Shown one piece after another: positions 33,290-42,059 of a stretch of DNA of 64,000 nt. The notes under the pieces were generated by a model. The model did no database searches and had not been told where the DNA came from. It saw only the letters and a program-made list of their open reading frames with translations. The translations under genes were made by a program, and so were the position numbers. Each line of letters starts with the position of its first letter. Position 1 is the stretch's first letter. This DNA is from Litoreibacter halocynthiae (GTDB taxonomy: Bacteria > Pseudomonadota > Alphaproteobacteria > Rhodobacterales > Rhodobacteraceae). The stretch lies in contig NZ_SOBH01000005.1 of NCBI RefSeq assembly GCF_004365635.1, forward strand, positions 47,609-111,608, in the 5' to 3' direction.

Positions 33290-35608
33290 ATGGTAACCGT
33301 CGATGATCTTCTAACCGTTCCCGTAGCCATTGCCCGTGCAATTCGCACACTGGACAGGCACCCTCAAGTAATCGGCATAGCTATTGCGTCGCGGGCTGAT
33401 GACGAAAGTCCGGTGGATGTGACTCTGCAAATCAAATCAGAACTTCCATCTCGGTTTCGAGGCGAAAGCCCGTCGGGAGTACGGCGTGTTGAACCCGTCA
33501 AACTATCGTTTCCTGTCTCCTACCCTCTGTTTGCACCGCGCCCGAGTTTACGGGAAGACTTTGACCGGTCCCATCCTCACTTACAGCCAAATGCAGCCGG
33601 TTCAGCGCCCGAACCCTGCCTCGTTTTCGGATCTCCACGTGAGCTAATTCAGTCCGGGGGCGGTATTCTTGCGCTTCTCCAGCAACTTCTGGATTGGCTC
33701 GATCGAGCAGCGATGCTGAAACTAAATGATCCAAAACATGGTTGGGAATTTGTTCGGCGTGACCACTTGAACGACCTTATTGTTGGAGATGCCTCGCAGA
33801 TCCGCAGTGTGGTCAAACGTAGGTCCGGCGGGACTTGGCACCGTACTTGGGTTTTTGCGCAGATGGGTCAGTCCGACCCCTACTATCGAATCTGTATAAA
33901 GGGCGATGAGCAGGTTAAAATTGATGAAAAGACACTTAAATCCCTTGGACAGGTCCCGAAAAGTGACAACGAATGGACGGGATATAGCCTTGGACTGATT
34001 GTGTGGCCCGGCAAGCATCCAAACGGTAAGCCAATCATCTGTGACCGCTATCTCCCAGAGACAGTAGGCAATGTTGCGGAGTTATACGAACGCGCTGAAC
34101 TCTACGGCTGCGGCAAGATGCTGGCAGAGAGGATGAAGTGGCTGCGTTCGAAGCTCGACGGCTATACCATCAAAAAGGCGTTGCCAGTCACAGTGATATT
34201 GATCGCCCGCCGGCCGTTCAATCTCATTGGCCAAGCCTCACCTCTTGAAATCTGCCCATATGTGATAGAATTCAAATCTGTGGATGATCTCAAGCCGACA
34301 TCAAATGCGATTGTCCGTTTGGCGGGCCACAGAGATTCGATCTCGATCGATGTCTTAAGAAGAACCTCGCATGGTGATCCCAGCTCGCAATGGCTTTCAT
34401 GGTCCATGCTAGGTTGTGGAAGCTTAGGTTCGAAAATTGCGATGCATCTCGCGCGGTCAGGCCGTGCCCCGATATCGGTCATAGACAACGACACCATGGA
34501 ACCGCACAACTACGCGCGACATTCCTGCTTGCCGTATTCTGCTGATTTGGATTCGATGTTCTACTCTTCCAAGGCTGGGGAATTTGCACATGACGTCAGC
34601 AAACTTGCGCAGGAGACGGATGGGTATCGGATTGATGCCAACACTGTGCTGCGTACCAAAGAGTTTCGCAGAAAGCTGAAGCTCGAAAAATCCAAAGCAA
34701 TATTGAACACTACCGCCTCTGCGGTTCTGCGGGAAACCCTGAGCTCTACAGATTGGGCGCAGGGCAAGACACCACGGGTGATGGAAGCAAGCCTGATGGG
34801 TGATAGTGACATTGGTTTCTTCTCGGTGTCAGGCCAGCGCGCCAACCCCAGTAGCAGCGACCTGATGACCGAGTTCTATCACCATTTACGTAGCGACGAC
34901 GCTCTCCGATCTAAAGTGATCGGCCAAAGCGCAGACGAGATCATCATTGGTCAAGGATGCTCGAGCTTCTCGATGATCGCCTCAGACGCTCGGCTTTCTA
35001 TGTTGGCGGCTCCGCTCGCGACGCTAACAAGCGACGTACTTTCCGGGAGGTATGTAGATGAAAGTGGGCAATTCAACATTGGGCACCTACAGGCCGATGG
35101 GCTTTCCCAGAATTGGGAAAGCCACAGCGTCGAACCCTATACCATCGTAAAAGGACCCAAGATGGATGGGCTTGAAACGCGGCTTGCCCGCCGGGTTACG
35201 ACAGAGATTGACGCTGAAATTGCGCGCAAGCCGGGATCTGAAACCGGCGGTGTTTTGGTCGGGCGCTTCTCGGCCATCGGTAACGTCTTCCAAGTCGTAG
35301 ATACGATTCCAGCTCCGCCCGATAGCAGATTTTCCAAAACGGAGTTTGTTCTGGGTACCGAAGGTTTGAGTGAGCAGCTCGCACAATTGTCCAAATTTTC
35401 GGGAAACACTCTCTACGCGCTAGGAACGTGGCACAATCACCTTGCGTCCACTGGTCCCTCTGCAATTGATTTCAGTACAGCAGCCAAGCTCGCGATTGGA
35501 CAGCTGTTTCCCGTTCTGATGATTATTAGAACCCCAACTGGGTATCGTCAGCTTATCGCAGAGGCGGTGGGCTTGTCCTCCGAACTCGGAGGAAACGAAA
35601 ATGCCTAA
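33290..35608 (+). CDS. E2-E1-JAB triple-domain ubiquitin-like conjugation protein
   Basis: A 772-residue fusion. Residues ~1-150 look like a degenerate E2 fold with 'VSYPLFAPRPSLRED', 'HPHLQP' and a candidate catalytic Cys110 in 'PEPCLVFG'. Residues ~365-600 are a ThiF/E1 adenylation domain: nucleotide loop GCGSLG at 375-380, 'VIDNDTMEPHNYARHS' and a candidate E1 cysteine at Cys557 (GQGCSS). Residues ~640-760 are a JAB/JAMM isopeptidase with Glu651 (ETGGVLVG) and H715-N-H717...S724xxD727. All catalytic classes appear intact. One polypeptide could therefore attach and remove a tag. No ubiquitin-like protein or CD-NTase gene is adjacent. Confidence 0.85.
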   Translation: MVTVDDLLTVPVAIARAIRTLDRHPQVIGIAIASRADDESPVDVTLQIKSELPSRFRGESPSGVRRVEPVKLSFPVSYPLFAPRPSLREDFDRSHPHLQPNAAGSAPEPCLVFGSPRELIQSGGGILALLQQLLDWLDRAAMLKLNDPKHGWEFVRRDHLNDLIVGDASQIRSVVKRRSGGTWHRTWVFAQMGQSDPYYRICIKGDEQVKIDEKTLKSLGQVPKSDNEWTGYSLGLIVWPGKHPNGKPIICDRYLPETVGNVAELYERAELYGCGKMLAERMKWLRSKLDGYTIKKALPVTVILIARRPFNLIGQASPLEICPYVIEFKSVDDLKPTSNAIVRLAGHRDSISIDVLRRTSHGDPSSQWLSWSMLGCGSLGSKIAMHLARSGRAPISVIDNDTMEPHNYARHSCLPYSADLDSMFYSSKAGEFAHDVSKLAQETDGYRIDANTVLRTKEFRRKLKLEKSKAILNTTASAVLRETLSSTDWAQGKTPRVMEASLMGDSDIGFFSVSGQRANPSSSDLMTEFYHHLRSDDALRSKVIGQSADEIIIGQGCSSFSMIASDARLSMLAAPLATLTSDVLSGRYVDESGQFNIGHLQADGLSQNWESHSVEPYTIVKGPKMDGLETRLARRVTTEIDAEIARKPGSETGGVLVGRFSAIGNVFQVVDTIPAPPDSRFSKTEFVLGTEGLSEQLAQLSKFSGNTLYALGTWHNHLASTGPSAIDFSTAAKLAIGQLFPVLMIIRTPTGYRQLIAEAVGLSSELGGNENA

Positions 35609-35625
35609 TCTTCATCGAGAAGGTC

Positions 35626-36348
35626 ATGCAGATGGATAAGATGTTCGGTATGGACCGCTACGATAGGATTGCCCGTCTCAATCCGGCGCTTTTGACGCTG
35701 TTGCCCGCGCTCCTTTTTGTCTTTGTTTGGTTCCCAGCTGTTTGGACCCAATTGGGTGCCATAGCTGCATTTGTCATCACTTGCGGGGTCCTGTTCGCGT
35801 TGACGCGGTTGGCGCGTAAGTCTGGTCAAAATGTTGAGCGCAAACTGGGCAGCCGAGTTGGACGTCTCCATACTGCGTCTTTGCTTTCCCTTTCCGATGA
35901 TCGTTTACCCAAGACCATGAAGACGAGGTGTCGCTCATACATTGAGAAACATAGCAAAATTATCTTGCCGAGTTTGGTTGATGAGACCCAGGACCCAAAG
36001 AACGCTCAGGATGACCGCTTGCTAGCAATACGTTGGTTGCTTGAGCACACACGTCCGCAAACAGAAGCAAGCCTCTTGTTGAATGAGAACATTGCGTATG
36101 GGTTCGCGCGCAATTTGCTCGGGTTGAAACCATTGGGCATTGCAATCACCACCACGGTGGCTCTTGGCAGTGCATATTTCTTATATGATCTAGAGATCGG
36201 GTCGACTGCGTTCGTTCTCGGAGCACTGCTTTGCGGAGTCGCAATTATTGGACTTTTGATGTGGGTTTTTTTAGTGACGAAGAGCTCGGTAGAACACGCG
36301 TCTCAGGTCTATGCCGAAAAAATTCTGTCACTGTGCTTAGAACACTGA
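35626..36348 (+). CDS. Multi-spanning membrane protein, third gene of the module
   Basis: A 240-residue protein with two N-terminal hydrophobic helices ('LLTLLPALLFVFVWFPAVW', 'AIAAFVITCGVLFALTRL'), a soluble middle of ~95 residues and two C-terminal helices ('PLGIAITTTVALGSAYFLY', 'FVLGALLCGVAIIGLLMWVFLV'). No family is recognised. The start could be ATG 35626 or 35632. In two-component defence modules such a membrane protein often acts as the effector that damages the membrane; here that is an inference from context. It sits 18 bp after the fusion gene. Confidence 0.65.
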   Translation: MQMDKMFGMDRYDRIARLNPALLTLLPALLFVFVWFPAVWTQLGAIAAFVITCGVLFALTRLARKSGQNVERKLGSRVGRLHTASLLSLSDDRLPKTMKTRCRSYIEKHSKIILPSLVDETQDPKNAQDDRLLAIRWLLEHTRPQTEASLLLNENIAYGFARNLLGLKPLGIAITTTVALGSAYFLYDLEIGSTAFVLGALLCGVAIIGLLMWVFLVTKSSVEHASQVYAEKILSLCLEH

Positions 36349-36409
36349 GCGAATGCGACACGTCAGACCTAAATATGCGGCTGCAAACATCCTGAACGCG
36401 CCCGCCATC

Positions 36410-38422
36410 CTATCGAGCAACTAGCTTTTGACCTCCATCCTCTCGCAACATCGCTTCCATGTCGTCCAAGCCATCGACGGCGGAACGCATCTGCGCCTCA
36501 TCTTCCACGCCCATTGTCTCGGCATCCGCGACCGGGCCCTCAAAAACCATCTCCATTTGCCGCTGTTCCTCTGCAATGACAGCTTGAACGACGGGCGCGG
36601 TCTTCTTTGAGACGACGTCGGGTTGGCCAGACGGTCGACCTTCAACAGCCTCGCGTGCCCGCTCCACATCAGCTTCAGAATCACGGGGCCCGCTTGACGG
36701 CGGTGTCATCGGCATGGCGCGCATACTCAACGGCAGATTGCCCTGCTCCCCCCCTCCCCCCGGCTTCGGAAACGGCAACTCGCCTGTCTGCGCCGCATGG
36801 ATGGCCTTAAACAGCCGGTCGTCAAAATACTGGATCCGCTTCGCCCGGACAGGCATCTGGGCGTCGATGACCATGACGATCTCGTCGAGCGGCAAGCGGC
36901 GCGCCTCATCTTCGGGCAGCAGAGAGCTCTCTTCAGTCCGTGTAGATTGGCTGCGCCCTTCGAAGGGGTTCTTGCCGATGGACTGAGAGCGCGTGATGAC
37001 GGTTTTCGTGGTCTTGCCGACAGCCTTGCTGAGCTCTTCGACGGTTTTTTCATCCGACGGCGTGAGGTAGAGCTTCACGCCCGCGTTGCCCTGCAGGGCG
37101 CGGCGGGTGTTCTCGCCGTAGATTTCATCGAGGGCGGGGATCGTTTGCGTAACTACGGCCAGATGGCCGCGATAGGTGCGCAGGGTCTCGATGCTCTCGA
37201 CCACAATGGGCATCTTGCCCAAGCGATTGAATTCATCGAGCATGATCATAACCGGCCAGGGCTCATCCGGCCCGGGGTCCTTTTCCTGCATGGCGGAGAG
37301 GAGATCGGAGAAGAACAGCCGGATCAGTGGCGCGAGCGGCTTCACCATCAGCGGTTGGACCACGAGATAGACCGAAAAGGGCTTCTTGCGGATCGTCCGG
37401 AAATCAAAATCCGACACCGCCGTCGCCTCATCGATGGCAGGGTTCTGCCATTGGTCGAGCCCTGAGGTCATCAGGAGCGAGACATACGAGGTTAGCGTAT
37501 CATTGTTGGTCGAAGCGAGCCGCGTGAAGATCAACTTGGCCGCCCTGTTGTCGACCTCATGGCCCCGCGCGAAATACTCTTTCTGCTTGTTCCCGCCCGA
37601 GGCCGCGATCCGGTAGATCTCGCCTAAGGTGGGACGCTTACGCTGGAAGGCCAAGAGCCCTGCCGCCACGAAGAGATCGATCCCGCCTTTGAGGAGGCCC
37701 TGCACCCGGTCGTTGTCGCTCTGCAGGAAGAGCGTCGCGAGAAGCTGCAATTCCATCTGCTGGCGCGCGGGATCTTTCAGCTCAAAGATGCGCAGGAGCG
37801 GGTTGTAGCGATGCGTGCGCTTGCCCTCCCAATCGGTGGGGGCAAAGCGATAGACCTTGTCGCCTTGGGCTGCGCGGTGCCGGGCCGTGGCCTCGAAACA
37901 CTCGCCCTTCACATCGAGCGTCACGGCGGAGCCTTGCCAGGTCAGCAGGTTCGGAATGACAAAGCCCGTGGTCTTGCCGCGGCCCGTGGGGGCCACGATC
38001 AGCGCATGGGGGAAAACCTTGGAGCAAATGTAATTGGCGCGGGAGCCGGGCGTCCCCAGCTTGCCGAGGATGAACCCGGTGCCCGGCGCCCCGAAGAAGC
38101 CATTGGCCTTCATCTCGCGCGCAGTCTGCCAATGGGTCTGGCCAAAGCGTGTCAGGGCGGACCCCGAGAGGGCGAGGCTCAGCATGAGGCCGGCGGCGGC
38201 GAAGCTGCCGATGATCAGGTGGATGAGTTGGGCGTCCTCCGGGCGGCGATCGAGGATCGCCATGTAGTTCTGCGCGATATAGGCAAAGTCGATCTCGGCC
38301 CCAAACCCGAGATCCTGGTAGGTCAGCACCGCCGAGGCGATGGTATAGCCCATAGCGGCGGTCACCAGCGTTACCAACAAGACCCCTGTTGCGATCCGCG
38401 CTTTTCCCATGGCGGCGCTCAA
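36410..38422 (-). CDS. virD4: VirD4/TraG-family coupling protein
   Basis: The coupling ATPase delivers the relaxase-DNA complex to the secretion channel. It has two N-terminal membrane helices (residues ~10-30 and ~65-90), then the TraG/VirD4 ATPase with Walker A PTGRGKTT at 145-152 and Walker B 'VMIMLDEFNRLG'. The C-terminus is acidic and polar. Length is 670. It overlaps the relaxase gene by four bases, so the two are coupled in a virD-like operon opposite to virB. Confidence 0.93.
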   Translation of the reverse strand: MSAAMGKARIATGVLLVTLVTAAMGYTIASAVLTYQDLGFGAEIDFAYIAQNYMAILDRRPEDAQLIHLIIGSFAAAGLMLSLALSGSALTRFGQTHWQTAREMKANGFFGAPGTGFILGKLGTPGSRANYICSKVFPHALIVAPTGRGKTTGFVIPNLLTWQGSAVTLDVKGECFEATARHRAAQGDKVYRFAPTDWEGKRTHRYNPLLRIFELKDPARQQMELQLLATLFLQSDNDRVQGLLKGGIDLFVAAGLLAFQRKRPTLGEIYRIAASGGNKQKEYFARGHEVDNRAAKLIFTRLASTNNDTLTSYVSLLMTSGLDQWQNPAIDEATAVSDFDFRTIRKKPFSVYLVVQPLMVKPLAPLIRLFFSDLLSAMQEKDPGPDEPWPVMIMLDEFNRLGKMPIVVESIETLRTYRGHLAVVTQTIPALDEIYGENTRRALQGNAGVKLYLTPSDEKTVEELSKAVGKTTKTVITRSQSIGKNPFEGRSQSTRTEESSLLPEDEARRLPLDEIVMVIDAQMPVRAKRIQYFDDRLFKAIHAAQTGELPFPKPGGGGEQGNLPLSMRAMPMTPPSSGPRDSEADVERAREAVEGRPSGQPDVVSKKTAPVVQAVIAEEQRQMEMVFEGPVADAETMGVEDEAQMRSAVDGLDDMEAMLREDGGQKLVAR

Positions 38423-40758
38423 TGGACCTGTCCCCGCTCGGTCTCGCCATCCACGTCTGTCGCGCGGTGTTTTTCGTATTCGGTGTCGGCAAGATCATCG
38501 ACCACCTGGCGCAGGGCCTCCGTGTTGGCCGTCGCTGCATCCGATTGCAGGTAGACCTTGGCGACATAAAGCCGGTTGAGGCGGTCCTCGAGAACCTTGT
38601 CCAGCGCATCGGCATCACCGGATGTGAGCCGCTCAAGTTGACGGTCATCCAGCACCCGCGCGATCTCGGTTCGGAAAGCGTCCCGCTCCGCCTCGGTCTC
38701 GAAGGGCGCGGACAACTCCCCCGCCCGCTCATGGTCTAGGACGCGCGCAATCTCGTCTGCGAGGCGGTCGGTACGGTCAGTCTGCGGCGCCGTTTCATCG
38801 CGGGTGGCTAGACGTTCGTCACGCGTGCCAACCCCAAGCCCCTCGCGCATCTCGGTTTCGCGGCGGACCTGGTTGATGACCTCCGTGTCCCGGATCTCGA
38901 CGACGGCCGCATAGGTCGCGCCAAGCCCGCGGGCGAGGTGGGACGGCATGTCCGGATAGCGCTCCCTGAATTCATCCGTGACAGCATCTGCAACCGGCAT
39001 GCGGAGGTCGCGTCCCTCCATGATGCGGTCGACCTCGCGGGTGATCTCGCTGGCGCGGGCCGCATCGGTGATGGTCTCCCTGTAGGGCTCAGACCGGTCG
39101 ATCACGTCGCCGGGACGTGCGAGCAAGTTCGGGTGTGCCTCGAGATACGCGCGCTGCTCCGTCTCGATCCGGCGCTCCGCCCGTGAGACAACCTCCCAGT
39201 CCCGGCCCTCGATCTGCTGCGCTGTCAGGCCCTCTGCGCGCATCTCCTGACGGATTGTCCCTTCCATCGCCCGCACCGCGTCCTCGTGATAATGGAACCG
39301 CTCGCTGTCCGGTTCCGCTTCCATGACGCCATCCCGGCGCAGCACGTTCTCCCGCTCCAAGAGCGTGCCAAGTTCGACGTGCACATCGTTGAGAATGTCG
39401 CGCGCCTGTTCCAGATCAGCGCGGCGTTCGAGGTTCAGATCGCGCGCCTCGGCCACTTTGGCGAGATCATCTGCGATCCATTGATGCTCGAGCGCTGCAT
39501 TTGAGGCGCCCGTCTCGATCCGGGCCACCACTTCCGATGTGCTGATCCCGGTGCCCCGTAGTGCTACGTCAATGCGCGATCTCAGGTCGGGCTCGGCCAG
39601 TCGCTCGCGCTGGCTGGCGTCGATATTGGCTTCGGAATAGATCCCGCCCTCCGAGGGGGTCTCTGACAGCGTGGATGATCGCAAACCAAGCGGCTGCATG
39701 TGCTGGACCTGCGTCTGGATCTCGATGAGACGTTTTTCCAGCACGGGACGTTCCGCGTCAGACTTCTCGGCGATCATGCCCTGCACCCGCGCGAGCTTTT
39801 CCGCATAGAGGCTTCTCAGATCCTCGAAACTTTGATCTTCGGCCATATACACATCTCCTGTTCGGTCCACCTGCCCGCCATGCGCCAGCACCTCGCCCGC
39901 GCGGAAGAGTGCCGCGGCAATATCCTCGCGGGCCTCCTGGGAGGCTTCCGCGGCAAGCGAATGGTAGACAGTTCTGGCGTTGGCGATCTGGGCCAGCGTC
40001 CGGGTCAAGTCGGCCCCCACACGTTCCCGCTCGCGGGGCGCGCGACCCTCTTCTTTCGCGGCGTAGACCTCGCTGGTGCGGGCTGGGTAATGCACAACCC
40101 CGCGATCCACCCGGCGCGTGGCTTCCAGGCGCACGCCGTACTTCTCCGCCTCCTCGACCATGGCGAGGCGGAAGTCGTCATAGTTGAACCGATGGTTGCG
40201 CCCCAGAAAGAAGAACTCGCCTTCCTGCGAGCGGCGGTTCAGCACCAGATGCGCATGGGGGTGATCGCGGTCCTCATGCACCGCGATGATGTAATCGAAA
40301 TGCCCCTCATCAGTTTGGAAGAACCGCTCCGCCACGTCCGTCGCGATGTCGCGCACATCCTCCCCGCGCGTGCCGATGGGGAAGGACATGAGCATGTGGG
40401 TGGTCTGCCCAAGCTTGGGCTTGAAGCCCGCATCCCACCGCTTGGCAAAGCGCTCGGTCAGATCCTTGATGTCACCCGCCTCGAGCTTCGTCTTGCCATC
40501 CAGGAACCCGCTACTGTCCACGATATGGGTGGACTTGGTGGTGAGGTAATCGAGCTGGTTTGCGAGCTGCGATTTCGTGTGCGTGCCCCCGCCCCGGATC
40601 GCCTTGAAGACCGCTGGCCGATGCCCTGCTGCCGCGCGCACAAGCTGGGTCTGCTTGGCCACGTGCAGCCCTTGCATCGAGCCCCGAACGCGGCTCCAGC
40701 CATCCCGGAAGACCTCGCCCGTGACGGCATGGACGGCATCATTCAGCCGCATGGGCAA
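38419..40758 (-). CDS. virD2: Relaxase (VirD2/MOBP-type), long form
   Basis: The relaxase nicks DNA at oriT and pilots the strand. The catalytic half includes a candidate nucleophile Tyr71 ('YLTTKS') and the metal-binding triad HEDRDHPHAH (His161, His166, His168, His170) followed by 'LVLNRRS'. These are MOBP/VirD2-like. The ~550-residue C-terminal part is highly charged and helical with no helicase motifs. Length is 779. It overlaps both mobC and virD4. Confidence 0.9.
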   Translation of the reverse strand: MPMRLNDAVHAVTGEVFRDGWSRVRGSMQGLHVAKQTQLVRAAAGHRPAVFKAIRGGGTHTKSQLANQLDYLTTKSTHIVDSSGFLDGKTKLEAGDIKDLTERFAKRWDAGFKPKLGQTTHMLMSFPIGTRGEDVRDIATDVAERFFQTDEGHFDYIIAVHEDRDHPHAHLVLNRRSQEGEFFFLGRNHRFNYDDFRLAMVEEAEKYGVRLEATRRVDRGVVHYPARTSEVYAAKEEGRAPRERERVGADLTRTLAQIANARTVYHSLAAEASQEAREDIAAALFRAGEVLAHGGQVDRTGDVYMAEDQSFEDLRSLYAEKLARVQGMIAEKSDAERPVLEKRLIEIQTQVQHMQPLGLRSSTLSETPSEGGIYSEANIDASQRERLAEPDLRSRIDVALRGTGISTSEVVARIETGASNAALEHQWIADDLAKVAEARDLNLERRADLEQARDILNDVHVELGTLLERENVLRRDGVMEAEPDSERFHYHEDAVRAMEGTIRQEMRAEGLTAQQIEGRDWEVVSRAERRIETEQRAYLEAHPNLLARPGDVIDRSEPYRETITDAARASEITREVDRIMEGRDLRMPVADAVTDEFRERYPDMPSHLARGLGATYAAVVEIRDTEVINQVRRETEMREGLGVGTRDERLATRDETAPQTDRTDRLADEIARVLDHERAGELSAPFETEAERDAFRTEIARVLDDRQLERLTSGDADALDKVLEDRLNRLYVAKVYLQSDAATANTEALRQVVDDLADTEYEKHRATDVDGETERGQVH

Positions 40759-41332
40759 ACTCCCTCAGCGCGGCCGTGGCCTGCAGCTGCATCGCGTCTC
40801 GACGGCGGCGCAGAAGCAGATCGATCTCGTCCGCGGAATCCAGAATGAACCGCGCCAGCCCGCGCATCTGCGCGAGACGCAATTCGGTGAACTCGGCACT
40901 CGTGCCGCCCACGGCCCCCTGCCCCATCCGGTTGGCCCGCGTCATCTGCTTGGCGATCTGCCCGACCCCATTGCCGACCTCGTGTAGAGAGGCGCGGTAG
41001 CGCGCCATCTCGGCCGCCATCTGCGCGTCCGGAACGAACACCCCGCCCGCCGCCTGAATGAGCCGCCTGAGCCCCTCGGCACGGCTCTCGATCCCGGCGG
41101 CGGCCAGCACCTCGTCGAGCGCCGCAAGCTCTGCGGCCGTCACCTTCACACTGACCGCGGAGACCGGGATCGCGGCATCCGTCTGGCGCTCGGCATCGGC
41201 TTTCAGGACGTAGCGCACGGCCCGCGATGTGACCTCGAAACGCTCGGCCAGCTCGGACGTCGACACACCCTCCGCGGCCTCGCGGACGATCTGCATCTTC
41301 TCGATCTCTGTCAGGCGTTTTGTTCGGGACAT
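40739..41332 (-). CDS. mobC: MobC-like relaxosome accessory protein
   Basis: A ~197-residue protein with an N-terminal helix-turn-helix ('LTEIEKMQIVREAAEGVSTSELAERFEVTSRAVRYVLK') and a C-terminal MobC-like helix bundle. The C-terminal block 'LHEVGNGVGQIAKQMTRANRMG' is the MobC signature. Accessory proteins of this kind bind oriT and repress their own operon. ATG 41332 is preferred over a GTG at 41362, but neither has a perfect ribosome site. A 13-bp inverted repeat and AT-rich site lie just upstream. Confidence 0.8.
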   Translation of the reverse strand: MSRTKRLTEIEKMQIVREAAEGVSTSELAERFEVTSRAVRYVLKADAERQTDAAIPVSAVSVKVTAAELAALDEVLAAAGIESRAEGLRRLIQAAGGVFVPDAQMAAEMARYRASLHEVGNGVGQIAKQMTRANRMGQGAVGGTSAEFTELRLAQMRGLARFILDSADEIDLLLRRRRDAMQLQATAALREFAHAAE

Positions 41333-41366
41333 GCGGAAGAAAGACCCCCTATTTCCTGCCACCTTC

Positions 41367-41451
41367 CACCAAGGCTGCCCCTATCCTACGATAATATACC
41401 TAGCTGTCAACTATATACTTACGTCGCACTCAGTCTCAGGCAGCCTTGGTG
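41367..41451. promoter_or_regulatory. Candidate oriT / mobC control region with 13-bp inverted repeat
   Basis: CACCAAGGCTGCC at 41367-41379 is exactly complemented by GGCAGCCTTGGTG at 41439-41451. Between the arms lie TATCCTACG (41382-41390), which resembles the MOBP nick consensus YATCCTGY at most positions, the AT-rich site CGATAATATA (41389-41398), and TGTCAA (41405-41410), a minus-strand TTGACA for mobC. The place, next to mobC and the relaxase, is where oriT is expected. The nick site itself is not proven. Confidence 0.55.
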
Positions 41452-41805
41452 TCCGCTTCACGCCGCGGCCCGCAGGGACGCGGCTCTGCCGCCCTCACCA
41501 CCGGGCGACCCACCTGTCCTAGGGGTCCCCTTCCCCAGCACCGCCCGAGGGTCTGGCCGAACACGCATGTGTTCGGACGGAACCGCGGGCGGGCGCAAAC
41601 CCCACCGACAGGGCGGAAAGGCAGGGTCAAGGAGGGCCAGATTTGGCTCCGCCAAATCTCTGCCGCAAAAACCGGGAGGCCCTGGCCGATAGGTTTTTGT
41701 GGATGGCCCCCTTGAGGCTGACTGGCCGGTCTGTCGCGGCATGATCATTCCGGGGGGAGTGCGTCCTTTGAGCGCGCAGGGACCTGCATCCCTGGAACAG
41801 GGATC
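41452..41805. other. GC-rich non-coding stretch upstream of mobC
   Basis: There is no convincing gene. Short hairpins are present: GAACAC-GCAT-GTGTTC around 41561-41576 and AGATTTGGC-TCC-GCCAAATCT around 41638-41661. The stretch may belong to oriT or to a small RNA; long shadow frames on both strands have no recognisable family. Confidence 0.4.
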
Positions 41806-41836
41806 GGGCCGCCCCAAGATCGTCCTGGGGCGGCCC
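41806..41836 (-). terminator. Strong terminator hairpin
   Basis: GGGCCGCCCCA (41806-41816) pairs perfectly with TGGGGCGGCCC (41826-41836) around a nine-base loop. It lies 17 bp downstream of the stop of the small minus-strand gene at 41853. No long U-run follows, so termination may be partly Rho-like. Confidence 0.5.
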
Positions 41837-41852
41837 ATCCTCGTCAGAGGAT

Positions 41853-42059
41853 TTAGTCCTGGGGATCTTTCGCGCTCGGCGGGAACATCACCAGCTCCGA
41901 GACCGCGACCGGGAAGTCGAGCTTGAGGCTGAAGAACTCCGAGCCGTCCCCGTTGCGGGTGTTGCGGAACATCGCACCCACGCGCTGAAAACGGGTGCGC
42001 TCCTGGCCATCGGTGTCGGTGAACTTGACGGGGACGGTGGCGACGTAGTGGTTGGTCAT
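41853..42059 (-). CDS. Small conserved-looking protein of unknown function
   Basis: A 68-residue protein, 'TNHYVATVPVKFTDTDGQERTRFQRVGAMFRNTR' and 'EFFSLKLDFPVAVSELVMFPPSAKD', with no signal or membrane segment. The sequence is beta-rich and could be a small single-domain fold. ATG 42059 has AGGAG eight bases before it. A terminator-like hairpin follows. It resembles small proteins common on alphaproteobacterial plasmids, but no family name can be given. Confidence 0.6.
   Translation of the reverse strand: MTNHYVATVPVKFTDTDGQERTRFQRVGAMFRNTRNGDGSEFFSLKLDFPVAVSELVMFPPSAKDPQD

Noticed and set aside
33290..35608. Thiamin or molybdenum cofactor ThiF/MoeB
   Set aside because: The E1 domain is fused to E2-like and JAB domains and lies next to an MBL and a membrane gene, not a cofactor pathway.
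39700..40848. A 382-residue plus-strand frame inside the relaxase
   Set aside because: It is the complement of the relaxase gene; its translation has no family motifs while the minus strand gives an intact HxDxxxPHxH relaxase.
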